Of a DNA stretch of 64,000 nt, positions 43,901-53,579 are shown in pieces (position 1 is the stretch's first letter; every line of letters begins with the position of its first letter). Source of the stretch: Fabrea salina (Eukaryota > Ciliophora > Heterotrichea > Heterotrichida > Fabreidae); contig JALIHJ010000064.1 of assembly GCA_022984795.1 (NCBI GenBank), forward strand, positions 1-64,000. The letters are read 5' to 3'. The position numbers were made by a program, and so were the translations under genes. The notes below the pieces were generated by a model. The model had not been told where the DNA came from and did not search any database. It was given only the letters and a program-made list of their open reading frames with translations.

Positions 43901-46900
43901 CCGGAATTCCGTTGGTCACGGAGAATTCTATTGCTCTCATGGTTTCTTTGGCTTCCTTTTTGCTTTTTTCGTCGTTGTAATCGCTGCTTTTCATTTTGAG
44001 GATTTTGAGTTCGTTGGCTTTTTCAAGGTTTTTGATCCAGTTAAAAGCTTGCATTTGAGGGTCTATCATTAAAGGCCACCTTTGAGAGGTAGTAGCTATT
44101 ATGCCGTTTTCAACAGACACTGAGTCGCTGGGAAGCCCAGAAAGGTTCCAGTCCTGAATGGCTACAGGGCTTCCAAGTACCTTTTCCAAAGAAAAGCCCT
44201 CAGCACAAGGAATAGCTAGTTCCCTGCACTTTTCAACCCAGTAAGTTATAAGGTTTTTTCTGTAGACTCCAGTAAAAGGACCTAAGTAAGACACACTTGC
44301 AGCAGACAAAAACACATTCCCGAGTATAAACTCTATGTCGCTGTTGAGTTTTTGGAGGTTTTCTTCCCACCTGACTCCTTCGTCTGCAAGTAAGTCAAGC
44401 AACTGTTCAGCTCTTTGAAGTCTTTGTTCAGTAACTTGGATGTCTTCTTTGAGCTTAGTCATTCGGTGCTCAGTGGCTTTGCACTCTTCTTCGAGTTTCC
44501 TAACTTTTTCTTCGACTCCAAACAACTCGTCTTCTTTTTCTTTGAGTTTTTCCATGTCAGACTGCAGTTTGGACTGGAGTTTGTCTACGTGCTCTTTTTT
44601 GGGCTTAACGATTTCAAAGGCTTCTGAGTACTGGGACATTGCAATGGCCCACATGCAGAGACTCTTAGCTGCAGTTGATTTGTTTTCGATGATTTCAGGT
44701 TTGTAGTCAGGTTTGTTTAGGTAGTGTCTGAGTTTCCTAAGAGTAGGTTTGGGAATGTCTTCTTTTTCGTAGTTTTTCAGTCTGTCTAAAAAGTTCATTT
44801 GGCCTATGACCTTTAACACTGAACTCCAGTCAGTGCTTTCCCCCAGCAACACACACACTGACTCCAGAACCATCTTGACAGCGTCTGGTGGTTTTTTGTA
44901 GTTTTTGATTTCAAAGATGTCTTTGGGGTTGATGGTGTCAAGGGCTTTCAAAGCCCTTTCGAGCACTGGCATGACTTGGGCTAGTTCTTCTTCGGCTTCT
45001 TGAGCTTTGGCTCTGCAGTCACGCATTTGGATGTCCACTATTTCTTTTTCTTTGAGTACTTGTTCTCTGAGTAACTCGGCTCCTTGGGTTTCTTTCTGGA
45101 CTTCTGAGTAGTACTCTTCAGTTTTCTTTTTCTGGACTTCAAGTTCAGGAGCCATACTTTGCAGGTCTTTTTGAAGAGTGTTCACTGTGGTTTTGGTGTT
45201 GATTAAGTTGTTGAGTCCGTTTTTCAAGCGGTTCCTTCCGTTAACAGCTTCTTCTTTGGTCTTTTCGAGTTGGCTTAGGTAAAAAGATATCAGGTCTAGG
45301 TAACTTTTAGGAGTAATGTAGAGTCTTCGGTGGAGTTCTTGGTAGAACTTTTCGGCAGCTTCTTCAACTGAAGTGTGGATTTCTTTGCACATAACAGCTA
45401 AAGAGTTTTTAGTTGTTTCTTCAACTGAGAGTTGGTTGAGGAACTGGGTTGACACTGATATCAAAGCTTCTTCAGGCCACTTGCTGAACCAGTCGAGAGT
45501 AGCACAGTTCACTAAAGAAGGGAACTTCCGGCACCTTTGTCGAAGCAAGTCACCTACTGGAGACATGCACAGCACTATGTGGAGTTTCTCCCTTACTCTC
45601 TGCACAAAGGTGTTGTAGATCAGGTCTTTGGAGTCAGGCAGTTTCATCTTCTCAACTACTTCAGGTCGCAAACTGTCTATGATTGCTTCAATGTCTTCTT
45701 GGACGTACAAGTTAGTTACTTCGCCTGTGTTGAGTATGCTGTTTATGTCTTCTAAAAAGCTTTCACTGCTGATTTGGGTGTCTGCGAGAATAAAAGTTAA
45801 GTCTTGTCCCTGCACTCCAGCTATGTCCATCATCTTCTTAATGTCTTCTCTGAAAGCTTCTAAGCCGTAGCTGCGAGTTAGTTCGATTTGGTAAGTAGAG
45901 TAACCTAAGATGTAAGAAGCCAGAGTTGACAAACTCTGTTTGCCACTTCCTCCAACTCCTATCAACAACATGTTTCCTCTGGGCTGTCTCAGAGTTCTAG
46001 TGATCCTTAGTATGTGTTCCACAGCTGCTTCGAAAAACACTAGTTCCATCTTCTTGGTGTTGCCTGTATTGTACTCGTCTTTTTTGTTATAGAGTTCTTT
46101 AAGTAGTTTTTTCGAGTCCTTTACTTGCTCGTAAGTTACGTGGGCTTTGTTCAGGTTAAGGATGTCTGTGAAAAAGATTTTGTCGTTCACAAACAAGTCT
46201 TCTTGTGTCCAACCCACAGATAGTATCTTGTTTGCTTGTTCTACTAAGAGTGAAGTGAACCACTTGCGGTCTTCGTCGGTAACCAGTCTGTCGTGGAACA
46301 CTCGGCAGGACTCGTGGATCCAGAGCTTGATTATGTCTTGGGGAGTTGAAAGGGCCCTGGGTGAAGACATTAAGATTCCTTGGAACAGCTTAGAAACATC
46401 TCTTAAGTTGAAAATGTAGTGAAAGGTCGAAGGAGTGGGTTTAAGTGTTTTGCTGATGCTCATGTAAACTTCTATAGTTATCTGGATAATTGAATCCCCC
46501 ATTTTCTTCACTGCGTCAGTGAACCCGTTGCTCAAGAACCCATCCAAAATACTCCCAAATATCTTTTTGAGAGTGAACTCGTTAGGCTCAGGAATACTGA
46601 ACAAGTTAAACAGTCTCATAAACCTAGGAGTAAGTTCACTCCGACCTCCTCCAGGAGGAGCTGCAGCACACACCAGCATGGAGTTACCTATGTTTTTCCA
46701 AAACAACTTTTGTCTGTCGTAAAACCCTCCTTCGCTTTGGAACTGTCTGAGCAGCTCTATAGGGGGCTGAGCTCCGTACTCTTCTACTTGGGGCATGTTT
46801 ACGTCGTCCACAAACACAAACAGCTTTTTGGTGCCTACAGCTGAGTACAGTCCTTTGGACTTTCTTTCTACCTTGCTTTCAATGGTGTTTTGGGTCCTTT

Positions 46901-49900
46901 GGCTAGAAGTTTGTGCTGAGAAGTTCATAAGTACAGGCTCTATTTCATTGTTAGCTTTCAGCTTAGAAATGAACTTAGCAATGATGATTGACTTGCCAAC
47001 TCCAGTTTGCCCTGTGAAAAACACAGGTTTGCTGCTGGTGTACAACAAGTTTAAAAGGTACTCGTAAGCAGTAGTTTCAATAGTAGGAACAACCATTGAG
47101 AAGTAGGAATCCGAAGGGCTATACTCGAACTCAGGAACGATTTCAGCCCAGTGTTGGAACTGCTTGCCACTTAAGTAGTAGTCAAACAAGGTGTCAGTTA
47201 TGGGCAAGGAAGTGTACTGGGCAAATATTTGTTTGGCAAACTCAGAAAACTTGTCTCTGCTTTCAGAAGTCAAAGCTGCTCCAAAGCCCCAGACTACTGA
47301 AAACACAAACACTTTAGGAAGGGCTTTCATCTTGTCTTCAACGGGTTCTTGGCTGCCAAACCCGTGTTCAGGCTGCATAAGTATTTCTAGGAAGTTGCAG
47401 ATGTTCTGGGCAACCTGGACTTCGATAGTAACTATTTGTTCGTTTAGTTGTTTTTTGAACTTTAAAACAGAAGGCAGAGTGGAGTCAAATAACTTCAACA
47501 GTTCTTCAAGGACTTCTGCTTCAAAGTTCATTTTGCTGATCCAAGTCAGCACGTAAGGCCGCCAGCCTAAGTCTTCTGGAGACATGTAAACCATTCCACA
47601 CCTACTCACTGTAGCTGGTGAAGCGTGGGCTAGGTCCTGGACTTCAAACAAAATCCGCATTTCGTGTCTTAGTTTGATTCTTTCTCCGTTAGCTAAGCAA
47701 AGCATCATGTTGTCGTCCAGCACAGTGTTCATGTTTTCAATCCACAAAGAGTCCACTGGCCCGTCAAACACTGTCCACTTGCGTTCTTTTGTTTTGTCTG
47801 AAGCAAACCCTCGCATAATGCTTGAAGCTAGCCCGTCTTTCCAGTCCTGAGTGAGTAAGTTCACTTCTCCATAGAGCTCGCCCATAGTAATGCATTTAGG
47901 GTTCACTGTGCTCACTTCTACCTTTTGAATCCGGGGGTCCTTAGAGCCCTTTTCAAACAAGTTAGTGAGCGTCTGTGCTAGGACTTGTAAGCACTTGGAC
48001 TTGCCTGAGCCTGAAGGGCCCACTACCATGACTCCAAACCTCACATTTAAGGTGTCGAACAACTGGATGACTTTCTTTTCGAACTGCTTGATCGGCTGAA
48101 GCCCCTTTGAGAGTATAGTAGTTGTGATTTCCCTAGACAACTCGCCTGCAGGTGCCTCTGAAATGTTGATCTCAGGGAACAAGTCCTTTACTAGTGCTTC
48201 AAACAAAGGAATGTCGTGGGACACGAACTTAGGAATGTTTGAGTCGCGCATTGCCCTTATAAGTACTTCATCTTCGTTGACACTAGGGTTGCTTCTTTTG
48301 AGTTCCCCTGCCATCACTAGCACACTTTTAACTGCACGCATTCCAAAGTCGTAGTGGTCTTGTTGGGAGAGTTGTTCAGAAGCGAGCTTGTAAAGTTGGA
48401 CCATTTTTTTGCTGAGGTTTTTGGCCTCTGAAAACCCTTCAGCGTAGAGCATAATCTCAGCTATCATAGCATAGTCAGGAATCATCATGGACACTGGTCT
48501 GAAACAAACTTTGAGGTTGTCTGGCAACTCAGTTCTTCCAGCGTAACCAGGGTTCATTGTAATGAACACTCCAAAAGTGCTTTTCAAAGTGATGTTTTTG
48601 TCTTCGAAGTGGAACTCTTCTTTGCCTTCTCTTAGGGCGTTTTGGATGGTTAGGAGTTGCTGAGCTATTACTGAAAGCACTTCTATGTCGATTCTGTTAA
48701 ACTCGTCCAAACAACTCCAAGCCCCTGTTTGGGCTAGCCCCGAAAAAAGTCTTCCCATAATCTTGATAGTGATTTGTTCAGAGCAGTTAAACACCACACA
48801 CTGCATTCCCAGTCCTTTAGCCAAGTCCTTAGTTGACTCAGTTTTGCCTGTCCCCGCTGGTCCTGCTGGCGATGCTCCTAAGTTTATGTTGAGTGCACTC
48901 GTAATAGTTATCCAGCACCTATCGGTCAAAGGCGTAATTACCAGTCGCGAAGTTGCCCCCATGTACTCGTACCCATAGTAAAGCGCAGCGTTGATCTGTC
49001 GGACAACCACTAAATTAGACTGCCAGTAGTACCTTAGTTGCTGTTGCCAAGAAAAGTCCCTTACGCTGTCAACTTCTTCATCTCTAAGCATTTCAATAAT
49101 GTCCCTTCCGTGGACATCTGTAGTGATAAGTGCAACTATGATTTTTCTCTGGATGTCAGTAAGTGGGCCCCTTACAAGGTCCACCAGTTGCTCCAGCTGG
49201 TAGTTGTTGCTGACGTACCAGCTGTCCATGGACTCTGGGTTTTCTTCCATTCCTCTTATAGCAGCTTCAGTTTCGTAGCACCAGTAAACTTGACTCACAG
49301 TTGCAACTATTTGTCCAGGGTACTCTTTGACCCACTGAGCTCTGTCGGTTTTCTCATAGGTTTCTTTGCCCTCAGCCATCAGTTTTTGGAGTGAGTCTTG
49401 CATTGAGTTTTGGACTTTTTTGAGCCAGTCTTCGACGTATCCCTGGGCTTTAAGGTTCTTATCAAAAAACTTAACAGACTCGCCTTCGTGGGAAATCATT
49501 GCAAGGATGTGCCTGGAAGAGTTGTTGGGTTCAAGTTCCAAAGAGTTGATGTTGTCAAAGCACTTTTTAAGGTGCGGCTGGACTTTGTTGGGGTCGTTGG
49601 AGTTAGCTAGGATCTGGAGCAACTCGTCGTCAGACAAAAAGTAAAACCTAGGGAAGCTTTGTCTCTTGGTTTCAAGGTACTTGTTGAGTTGTTTCTGAAT
49701 TTGGTCTAGAGTGGCATTATGTCTTCGGAGGTCATTAAGTAGTCCGGATACTCCTAAAGTAGCTTTAAGGGCTAAGTTCCTTTTGGCTGTTTTTTTCATC
49801 AAGCTTTTAAAGTTCTTATCCACAGCTTCGAACATAGTGCACTCGTTGTGGAGACTCCTTTTGATGTCTCCTGAAGAAAAAATGTTTTCAAGGTACATCC

Positions 49901-52900
49901 AAGACTTTTGGTACAGAATCCACTCTTCTAAGATGTCTTGCATGGTGTTGAGGTCGTCTTTCCACTTAGTAACTTCTTCTCTGATGGTGGCTACGTACCT
50001 GTTGCCAGCTATCATGCTTAGCTTTGAACACGAGTCGTCTAGAATGCCCAGCATTTCTTCAAGGTCTCCTAAGATATAAAGCTTGTCTTTGTACTTCTGA
50101 ACTGGGATTTCAAGTTCTTCCCAGGTGCTTTTGATTTCTTTCAGCTGGGACTTGAGTTGTGCTTCTTGGGCAGCTTGGGTAGCTACAGCTTGGAGTTCTT
50201 CTTGTTTAGAGACTACGTTGAGTTTCATTAAGTCGCCTAAAGTAAACTCGTTGTTGATTTCAAAGTCTTTGCCAATGATTTCTTTGATCTTCTTCCAGTG
50301 GGACTCTTCTAAAGGACTTCTCAGGGCCTCCACAACAGGCATGGTTTCTTTGAACGAATACACAAAGTTCTTAAGTTCCTTTGCAGCTGAAGACTCTGGC
50401 AAAGAGTTTTCACAGCGACTCACCGTCTTAGAGAACTGTTCGGCTTTTTGGCGCACAAACTTAGCGTCGATTTTGTTAAAAGGAGCGTTGATCCAGTCTT
50501 GCTGCATTTTCTTCCAGTCACGCAGGCTCCTCCAGAGTTCAAGTCGTGCGTCCAAGTCTTCTCTGACTTGCTCGACTTCTTCAAACCGGTTGATAGGGAG
50601 CTCCAAGAAGGTTTGGTACTCCGAAATAGTGGAGGCTTCTGACTCTAGTTTGCGGCACTTCTCGTCGATTTCTTCGAGTTCTTTGATAGTAAAGGTAGCT
50701 ACTGACTCTTTTTTCAGGTGTTTTTCATCTAGTACTTTGTAGTGCAAGGCATTTACTTCACTTAAGAAGTCAGGCACCATAGTGTTAACGTCTTTTCTGA
50801 AAGCAGTCACGTACTTCTCAACGTTGCCTTCAGCTATGATCAAGTTGGAGTTAAGCGTACCCATTTGAGTTCTGACTTCTTCTATCAGAGAAGAGTCTTC
50901 TTTGGGAAGGGGCAAGTTGTTTTCGTTCAGCACTCCTGCCAAAAGGATTAGGTTTTCTAAGTAGTTTTGTCTTTCGTTGATTTCTTTGTTAATGACAGCC
51001 ACTGCTTTTCTTTGGTTAACGAAGTCTTCTACAGTAGATATTTTCATAGGCAGTTTCCGAATGCTGCTGCTAGTCCACTCTTTCAAAAGCCCTGTTCGGT
51101 GTTTGAGGAGTTCTGGCAGTAAGTCTTTTAGGTACTGAAAGCAGTTCTTGGGGGATTGGTTCAGTTCAGAGTGGACTTCTTTGGAGTCCAAGTTAAACAA
51201 GCGAGTGCTGAAACTAGTAGCTATTTTTTTGAAATTCTCTATTTGGTCCAAGAACTTCTTGAATGAGTTCGAAAAAGCTTCAGGTTGTTCCCTTAAAGTT
51301 TCGTCTTCGTAAACGTCAAAGTCAATGTTGGAGTTCTCCCAGTAAGTGTGCACATAGTAGTGGAGTGGCGCTAGGGTCTCTCTTGCTTGTTGGTAGCCAA
51401 TCTTAAAGATGTGCTCTATTTTTTGTTCTAAGTTAGCAAAGATCTTTTTGCCGCGCAGCCAGATTTTAGGGTCTAGGTGGAGTTCAGTAGCTGACTCCCA
51501 GTTCTCAGCCACTTTGTCGTCCCACTCTTCTAGCGCAGTGGCAAAGTCCTCTAACTCAGGGTGTCTGCTCCACCTTTCGATCACAAGAATGTTTTCTAAG
51601 CCGTCAGAAATCAAGTCGTAGAGTTGGTTAGTTAGGTCTTCAAGTTCAGGACTCAAGTTGATCCAAAGATTGACAATGTTAGGAAGTACTTTCCGAGAAC
51701 CTATTACGTCGCCTTGCCTCATCTTGACAGGGCTCTCAGCGTCAGGTTGCTTTCCAGAGGCAAACAAGTGAACGTTGGGGCGGAATTCGTCAGGCTGACT
51801 GTTTCCGTCAGGCGGAGGTACGAACTCAGTCACTTCTTCGTAAGCTACTTCGGACTGGGATATTGGGACTGGTTCCAGTTTAACTTCTACTCTCAAAAAG
51901 GGGTTTTCGACCTTACTGGACTTTTTAACTTCTTTGCCTAACTCTGCGTTGACTAAGTCAGTTACTCGGTCAAGCAGCTCTGAAACAGTTGAGATGTAAA
52001 CGTTGTAAAGACCTTGCATCACGTAGAAGTCAGCTAAGTAAGAGAACCTTAAGAACCTAGAGCACTCCTTTCTAACTTTGGCCCTTTGTCCAAAACTCAT
52101 GTTCTCAGGAAAGCCAAGTTTCTCGTACAAAGCGCAGATGTTTCTTTTGTTGCTTAAGTTGCTTACGTCGTTGACTGGGTTCCTATCGTTCTTAGCAATC
52201 TCGCCTACTATTTCTTCACGCAGTTTGTCCATTATTTTGCGGATGTGGGTGTTAACGTTGTCTCTTAGGTTCAAGGAGTACTGTTCAAGTTTGTTCCTGA
52301 CTTCTTCTTGCTTGACTATTTGTAAGTTCTCGAACTCTTCTACAGTGAACCCTTCTAGTTTGGTTTGCAGGTCCAAAAACCTAGTTTGCTCGATTTCGTA
52401 GCATTGCTGTCTGTGACTCAGCAGCAGCTCCGAGTAGTCTTCGTCGACCCAAAAAAGCTTTTCTTCGAGCATCTTGCTTTTTTTGTTGCGGCGCTGTCTG
52501 TTGACGTTGCGCTTCCACATCACGCAGGTCTTCCAGGTTCGGAACCTTTTGAAGAAGGAAATTGACTTGAGTTGGTTAAAGGCTTCTCGTTCCACAAGCC
52601 AGTCAGACAGCTTAATGAACTCTCTTGGCGACCCGTTCACGAAGTAAGACACTCCGTTCTTAGATATAGTGAAGTACTCGTTGTACTCTTTGGGAGAAAT
52701 AACTCTTTCTAGGTGGTAAGGGTTGTTTGGTTCTTTGAAAGCACAGTAAATAAAGTTACCCTCTGAGCTGTCGTCTTGGATCTCTTTGATGAAGGCGTCT
52801 ATGTCAGTTAAGTAAGTCTGAGTCTGGTTAGCAGAGAGTATCGGGAGCTCTCTAAAAGACTCTTCGAAAATTTGTTGCGGCAAAGCTGTTTGGTTCTTGT

Positions 52901-53441
52901 GGCCAGTCATTTTGTTGACTAGGTTCATAGCTCTGAAACTTTCGTCAATTGAAAAGTTGTTGGCGGGTTGTTTTTTGAACTGACTTTTGACTGAACTAGC
53001 AGTGATGGGTCTCAAAGACTTTTCAGAGGGGTTTGGCAACTGAATGAGGTCTTTGGAAGCAGTAGGTCTGATTTTGGGCGTGGAGAAGTCAGTGCGTTTT
53101 TTGATACTGTATTGGTTTTTCGAAGTGAGGCTTGGGTCCCGGACAATTGCCCGTTTTACAGAACTCATTCGGGGTTTGCTTTCTGGAGTTTGGTTTCTTT
53201 GGAGGTTTTCGAAGTTTTGGTTCGGTATGGGTGACTCACGTGGTTTGGAAATCTTAGCGTGCGAAGAAGCTTGGGCTTTCCGGCGGTAAACTGAAGGAAG
53301 GGGGTTGGGTGATAGACCTCTGTTTACAAGTCGATTTCTGAGGTCTTGGGCTTTTCGGGGGTCAACTGTGATGTTTATGCTGCCTGGGTTCATTGCGCTT
53401 CTGGGAGTTACTTTGGATTGCAGAACAGTACGCTTTTTCAT
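40911..53441 (-). CDS. Axonemal dynein heavy chain, single-headed inner-arm type (DNAH1/3/7/12-like)
   Basis: 4176 residues from ATG at 53441 with no intron. The N-terminal 250 residues are disordered and basic; stem and linker reach about 1450. Six AAA modules follow. P-loops are GPAGTGKT (AAA1, near 1524), GPSGSGKS (AAA2, near 1806), GQTGVGKS (AAA3, near 2142) and GVGGSGKQ (AAA4, near 2493). The coiled-coil stalk and microtubule-binding tip lie at about 2750-3050. The C-terminal cap ends in TLRGTALVCQLND, with VLSTTGQSTNYILAV just before, the ending found in DNAH3/7/12-type heavy chains. It drives microtubule sliding in cilia, so it fits with the CFAP57-like gene. The exact subtype needs a tree. 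Confidence 0.96.
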   Translation of the reverse strand: MKKRTVLQSKVTPRSAMNPGSINITVDPRKAQDLRNRLVNRGLSPNPLPSVYRRKAQASSHAKISKPRESPIPNQNFENLQRNQTPESKPRMSSVKRAIVRDPSLTSKNQYSIKKRTDFSTPKIRPTASKDLIQLPNPSEKSLRPITASSVKSQFKKQPANNFSIDESFRAMNLVNKMTGHKNQTALPQQIFEESFRELPILSANQTQTYLTDIDAFIKEIQDDSSEGNFIYCAFKEPNNPYHLERVISPKEYNEYFTISKNGVSYFVNGSPREFIKLSDWLVEREAFNQLKSISFFKRFRTWKTCVMWKRNVNRQRRNKKSKMLEEKLFWVDEDYSELLLSHRQQCYEIEQTRFLDLQTKLEGFTVEEFENLQIVKQEEVRNKLEQYSLNLRDNVNTHIRKIMDKLREEIVGEIAKNDRNPVNDVSNLSNKRNICALYEKLGFPENMSFGQRAKVRKECSRFLRFSYLADFYVMQGLYNVYISTVSELLDRVTDLVNAELGKEVKKSSKVENPFLRVEVKLEPVPISQSEVAYEEVTEFVPPPDGNSQPDEFRPNVHLFASGKQPDAESPVKMRQGDVIGSRKVLPNIVNLWINLSPELEDLTNQLYDLISDGLENILVIERWSRHPELEDFATALEEWDDKVAENWESATELHLDPKIWLRGKKIFANLEQKIEHIFKIGYQQARETLAPLHYYVHTYWENSNIDFDVYEDETLREQPEAFSNSFKKFLDQIENFKKIATSFSTRLFNLDSKEVHSELNQSPKNCFQYLKDLLPELLKHRTGLLKEWTSSSIRKLPMKISTVEDFVNQRKAVAVINKEINERQNYLENLILLAGVLNENNLPLPKEDSSLIEEVRTQMGTLNSNLIIAEGNVEKYVTAFRKDVNTMVPDFLSEVNALHYKVLDEKHLKKESVATFTIKELEEIDEKCRKLESEASTISEYQTFLELPINRFEEVEQVREDLDARLELWRSLRDWKKMQQDWINAPFNKIDAKFVRQKAEQFSKTVSRCENSLPESSAAKELKNFVYSFKETMPVVEALRSPLEESHWKKIKEIIGKDFEINNEFTLGDLMKLNVVSKQEELQAVATQAAQEAQLKSQLKEIKSTWEELEIPVQKYKDKLYILGDLEEMLGILDDSCSKLSMIAGNRYVATIREEVTKWKDDLNTMQDILEEWILYQKSWMYLENIFSSGDIKRSLHNECTMFEAVDKNFKSLMKKTAKRNLALKATLGVSGLLNDLRRHNATLDQIQKQLNKYLETKRQSFPRFYFLSDDELLQILANSNDPNKVQPHLKKCFDNINSLELEPNNSSRHILAMISHEGESVKFFDKNLKAQGYVEDWLKKVQNSMQDSLQKLMAEGKETYEKTDRAQWVKEYPGQIVATVSQVYWCYETEAAIRGMEENPESMDSWYVSNNYQLEQLVDLVRGPLTDIQRKIIVALITTDVHGRDIIEMLRDEEVDSVRDFSWQQQLRYYWQSNLVVVRQINAALYYGYEYMGATSRLVITPLTDRCWITITSALNINLGASPAGPAGTGKTESTKDLAKGLGMQCVVFNCSEQITIKIMGRLFSGLAQTGAWSCLDEFNRIDIEVLSVIAQQLLTIQNALREGKEEFHFEDKNITLKSTFGVFITMNPGYAGRTELPDNLKVCFRPVSMMIPDYAMIAEIMLYAEGFSEAKNLSKKMVQLYKLASEQLSQQDHYDFGMRAVKSVLVMAGELKRSNPSVNEDEVLIRAMRDSNIPKFVSHDIPLFEALVKDLFPEINISEAPAGELSREITTTILSKGLQPIKQFEKKVIQLFDTLNVRFGVMVVGPSGSGKSKCLQVLAQTLTNLFEKGSKDPRIQKVEVSTVNPKCITMGELYGEVNLLTQDWKDGLASSIMRGFASDKTKERKWTVFDGPVDSLWIENMNTVLDDNMMLCLANGERIKLRHEMRILFEVQDLAHASPATVSRCGMVYMSPEDLGWRPYVLTWISKMNFEAEVLEELLKLFDSTLPSVLKFKKQLNEQIVTIEVQVAQNICNFLEILMQPEHGFGSQEPVEDKMKALPKVFVFSVVWGFGAALTSESRDKFSEFAKQIFAQYTSLPITDTLFDYYLSGKQFQHWAEIVPEFEYSPSDSYFSMVVPTIETTAYEYLLNLLYTSSKPVFFTGQTGVGKSIIIAKFISKLKANNEIEPVLMNFSAQTSSQRTQNTIESKVERKSKGLYSAVGTKKLFVFVDDVNMPQVEEYGAQPPIELLRQFQSEGGFYDRQKLFWKNIGNSMLVCAAAPPGGGRSELTPRFMRLFNLFSIPEPNEFTLKKIFGSILDGFLSNGFTDAVKKMGDSIIQITIEVYMSISKTLKPTPSTFHYIFNLRDVSKLFQGILMSSPRALSTPQDIIKLWIHESCRVFHDRLVTDEDRKWFTSLLVEQANKILSVGWTQEDLFVNDKIFFTDILNLNKAHVTYEQVKDSKKLLKELYNKKDEYNTGNTKKMELVFFEAAVEHILRITRTLRQPRGNMLLIGVGGSGKQSLSTLASYILGYSTYQIELTRSYGLEAFREDIKKMMDIAGVQGQDLTFILADTQISSESFLEDINSILNTGEVTNLYVQEDIEAIIDSLRPEVVEKMKLPDSKDLIYNTFVQRVREKLHIVLCMSPVGDLLRQRCRKFPSLVNCATLDWFSKWPEEALISVSTQFLNQLSVEETTKNSLAVMCKEIHTSVEEAAEKFYQELHRRLYITPKSYLDLISFYLSQLEKTKEEAVNGRNRLKNGLNNLINTKTTVNTLQKDLQSMAPELEVQKKKTEEYYSEVQKETQGAELLREQVLKEKEIVDIQMRDCRAKAQEAEEELAQVMPVLERALKALDTINPKDIFEIKNYKKPPDAVKMVLESVCVLLGESTDWSSVLKVIGQMNFLDRLKNYEKEDIPKPTLRKLRHYLNKPDYKPEIIENKSTAAKSLCMWAIAMSQYSEAFEIVKPKKEHVDKLQSKLQSDMEKLKEKEDELFGVEEKVRKLEEECKATEHRMTKLKEDIQVTEQRLQRAEQLLDLLADEGVRWEENLQKLNSDIEFILGNVFLSAASVSYLGPFTGVYRKNLITYWVEKCRELAIPCAEGFSLEKVLGSPVAIQDWNLSGLPSDSVSVENGIIATTSQRWPLMIDPQMQAFNWIKNLEKANELKILKMKSSDYNDEKSKKEAKETMRAIEFSVTNGIPVLIEDLGEELDPSIDPIISKQFYKHLDGRTVIKLGEEEISYDESFRLYLTTKLPNPHYLPEVAIKVNIINFTVTFPGLEEQLLAAAVKIENNKVEVQKTQLISQMAADNKMLYEIQDNILQMIADSSGNILDDLKLIETMQQSKETSSVIQERMKEASKIEQHVNTEREKYREVAIRGAILYFVVVDMARVDPMYENSLTYIIKLFKSSITNTPAGPDFNERLLNLVENITVNIYTNVCRGLFEVHKQIFSFMIATAIQRNNGLISGTAWNMLLSGAGLIKTQVPENPDSLMFSKANWELVSSLEQVFPEFQGLAEHITNNLQAWQTYSYSPNLFEEQMPDNWSEKFDDFKKLVLIKGLRTDKLLLALNSYIKVTLGQFYTESPAVTMEKLYEDSDNKSPIIFVLSQGADPTESLQSFAKSVGWHDKLTIISLGQGQGPKAQEELYKAKKQGTWLLLQNCHLAKSWMPTLEKLVLELQDDIHVKTNFRLFLTSMPKDYFPVSVLQNSLKLTTEPPKGIKANLKKIYTQIPDNYFERNKSETYKKLLFGLSFFHAVVQERRKFGPLGFNIRYEFNDTDWSTSKKFLKKFLEEEDEVPWEALTYLTGHINYGGRVTDDWDRVCLLSTLKKFYVAEAIEEGYLFSESGTYYLPYGNSVQDFRSYIETLPSNDMPEIFGLHENANIAYMTQESEKVVSTILSIQPRESSSSTGKSSDEVVNEFADGVLDTLPETLDPQVGHPDLYAKVEYGLIPSLSTVLLHEIERFNKLLIKIKASLEDLKKAIKGEVVMSEELDEMYSCILKLQVPSNWKKVSYPSLKPLASWYEDLLERVRFVHQWLKQGNPSCYWISGFFFPQSFITGTLQTYARRYKVSIDKVKLSFNVLDKEKEEVETPAFDGVYVYGLYLDGARWDRDERLLSDQMPGELYCKMPVIHFLPTDDYETSPSDYHCPVYKTTVRAGVLSTTGQSTNYILAVDLPTEEAPEFWTLRGTALVCQLND

Positions 53442-53579
53442 TTTCAAATTATATTTAAAGTTGCTTTAAATGGGTTAATGGGTTGCTTTTGCACGTTTAG
53501 GGTGGATCTTTGTAGGGATTTTAGAATTATTTAGAATAAGTTTAAATAACCATTTGAATCCCTTAGGTTAATTAAAAAA
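53442..53579. promoter_or_regulatory. 138-bp divergent promoter (dynein / CGH-array protein)
   Basis: One of the longest between-gene gaps on this arm. It is AT-rich, with a T-rich half on the dynein side and TTTAGAATTATTTAGAATAAG, containing a doubled TTTAGAAT-like word, in the middle. The zinc-array ATG follows a run of A. No named element is visible. Confidence 0.5.

Noticed and set aside
41485-52565. Many 60-200 codon frames opposite dynein
   Set aside because: All are antisense shadows of one very long conserved gene with intact AAA motifs.
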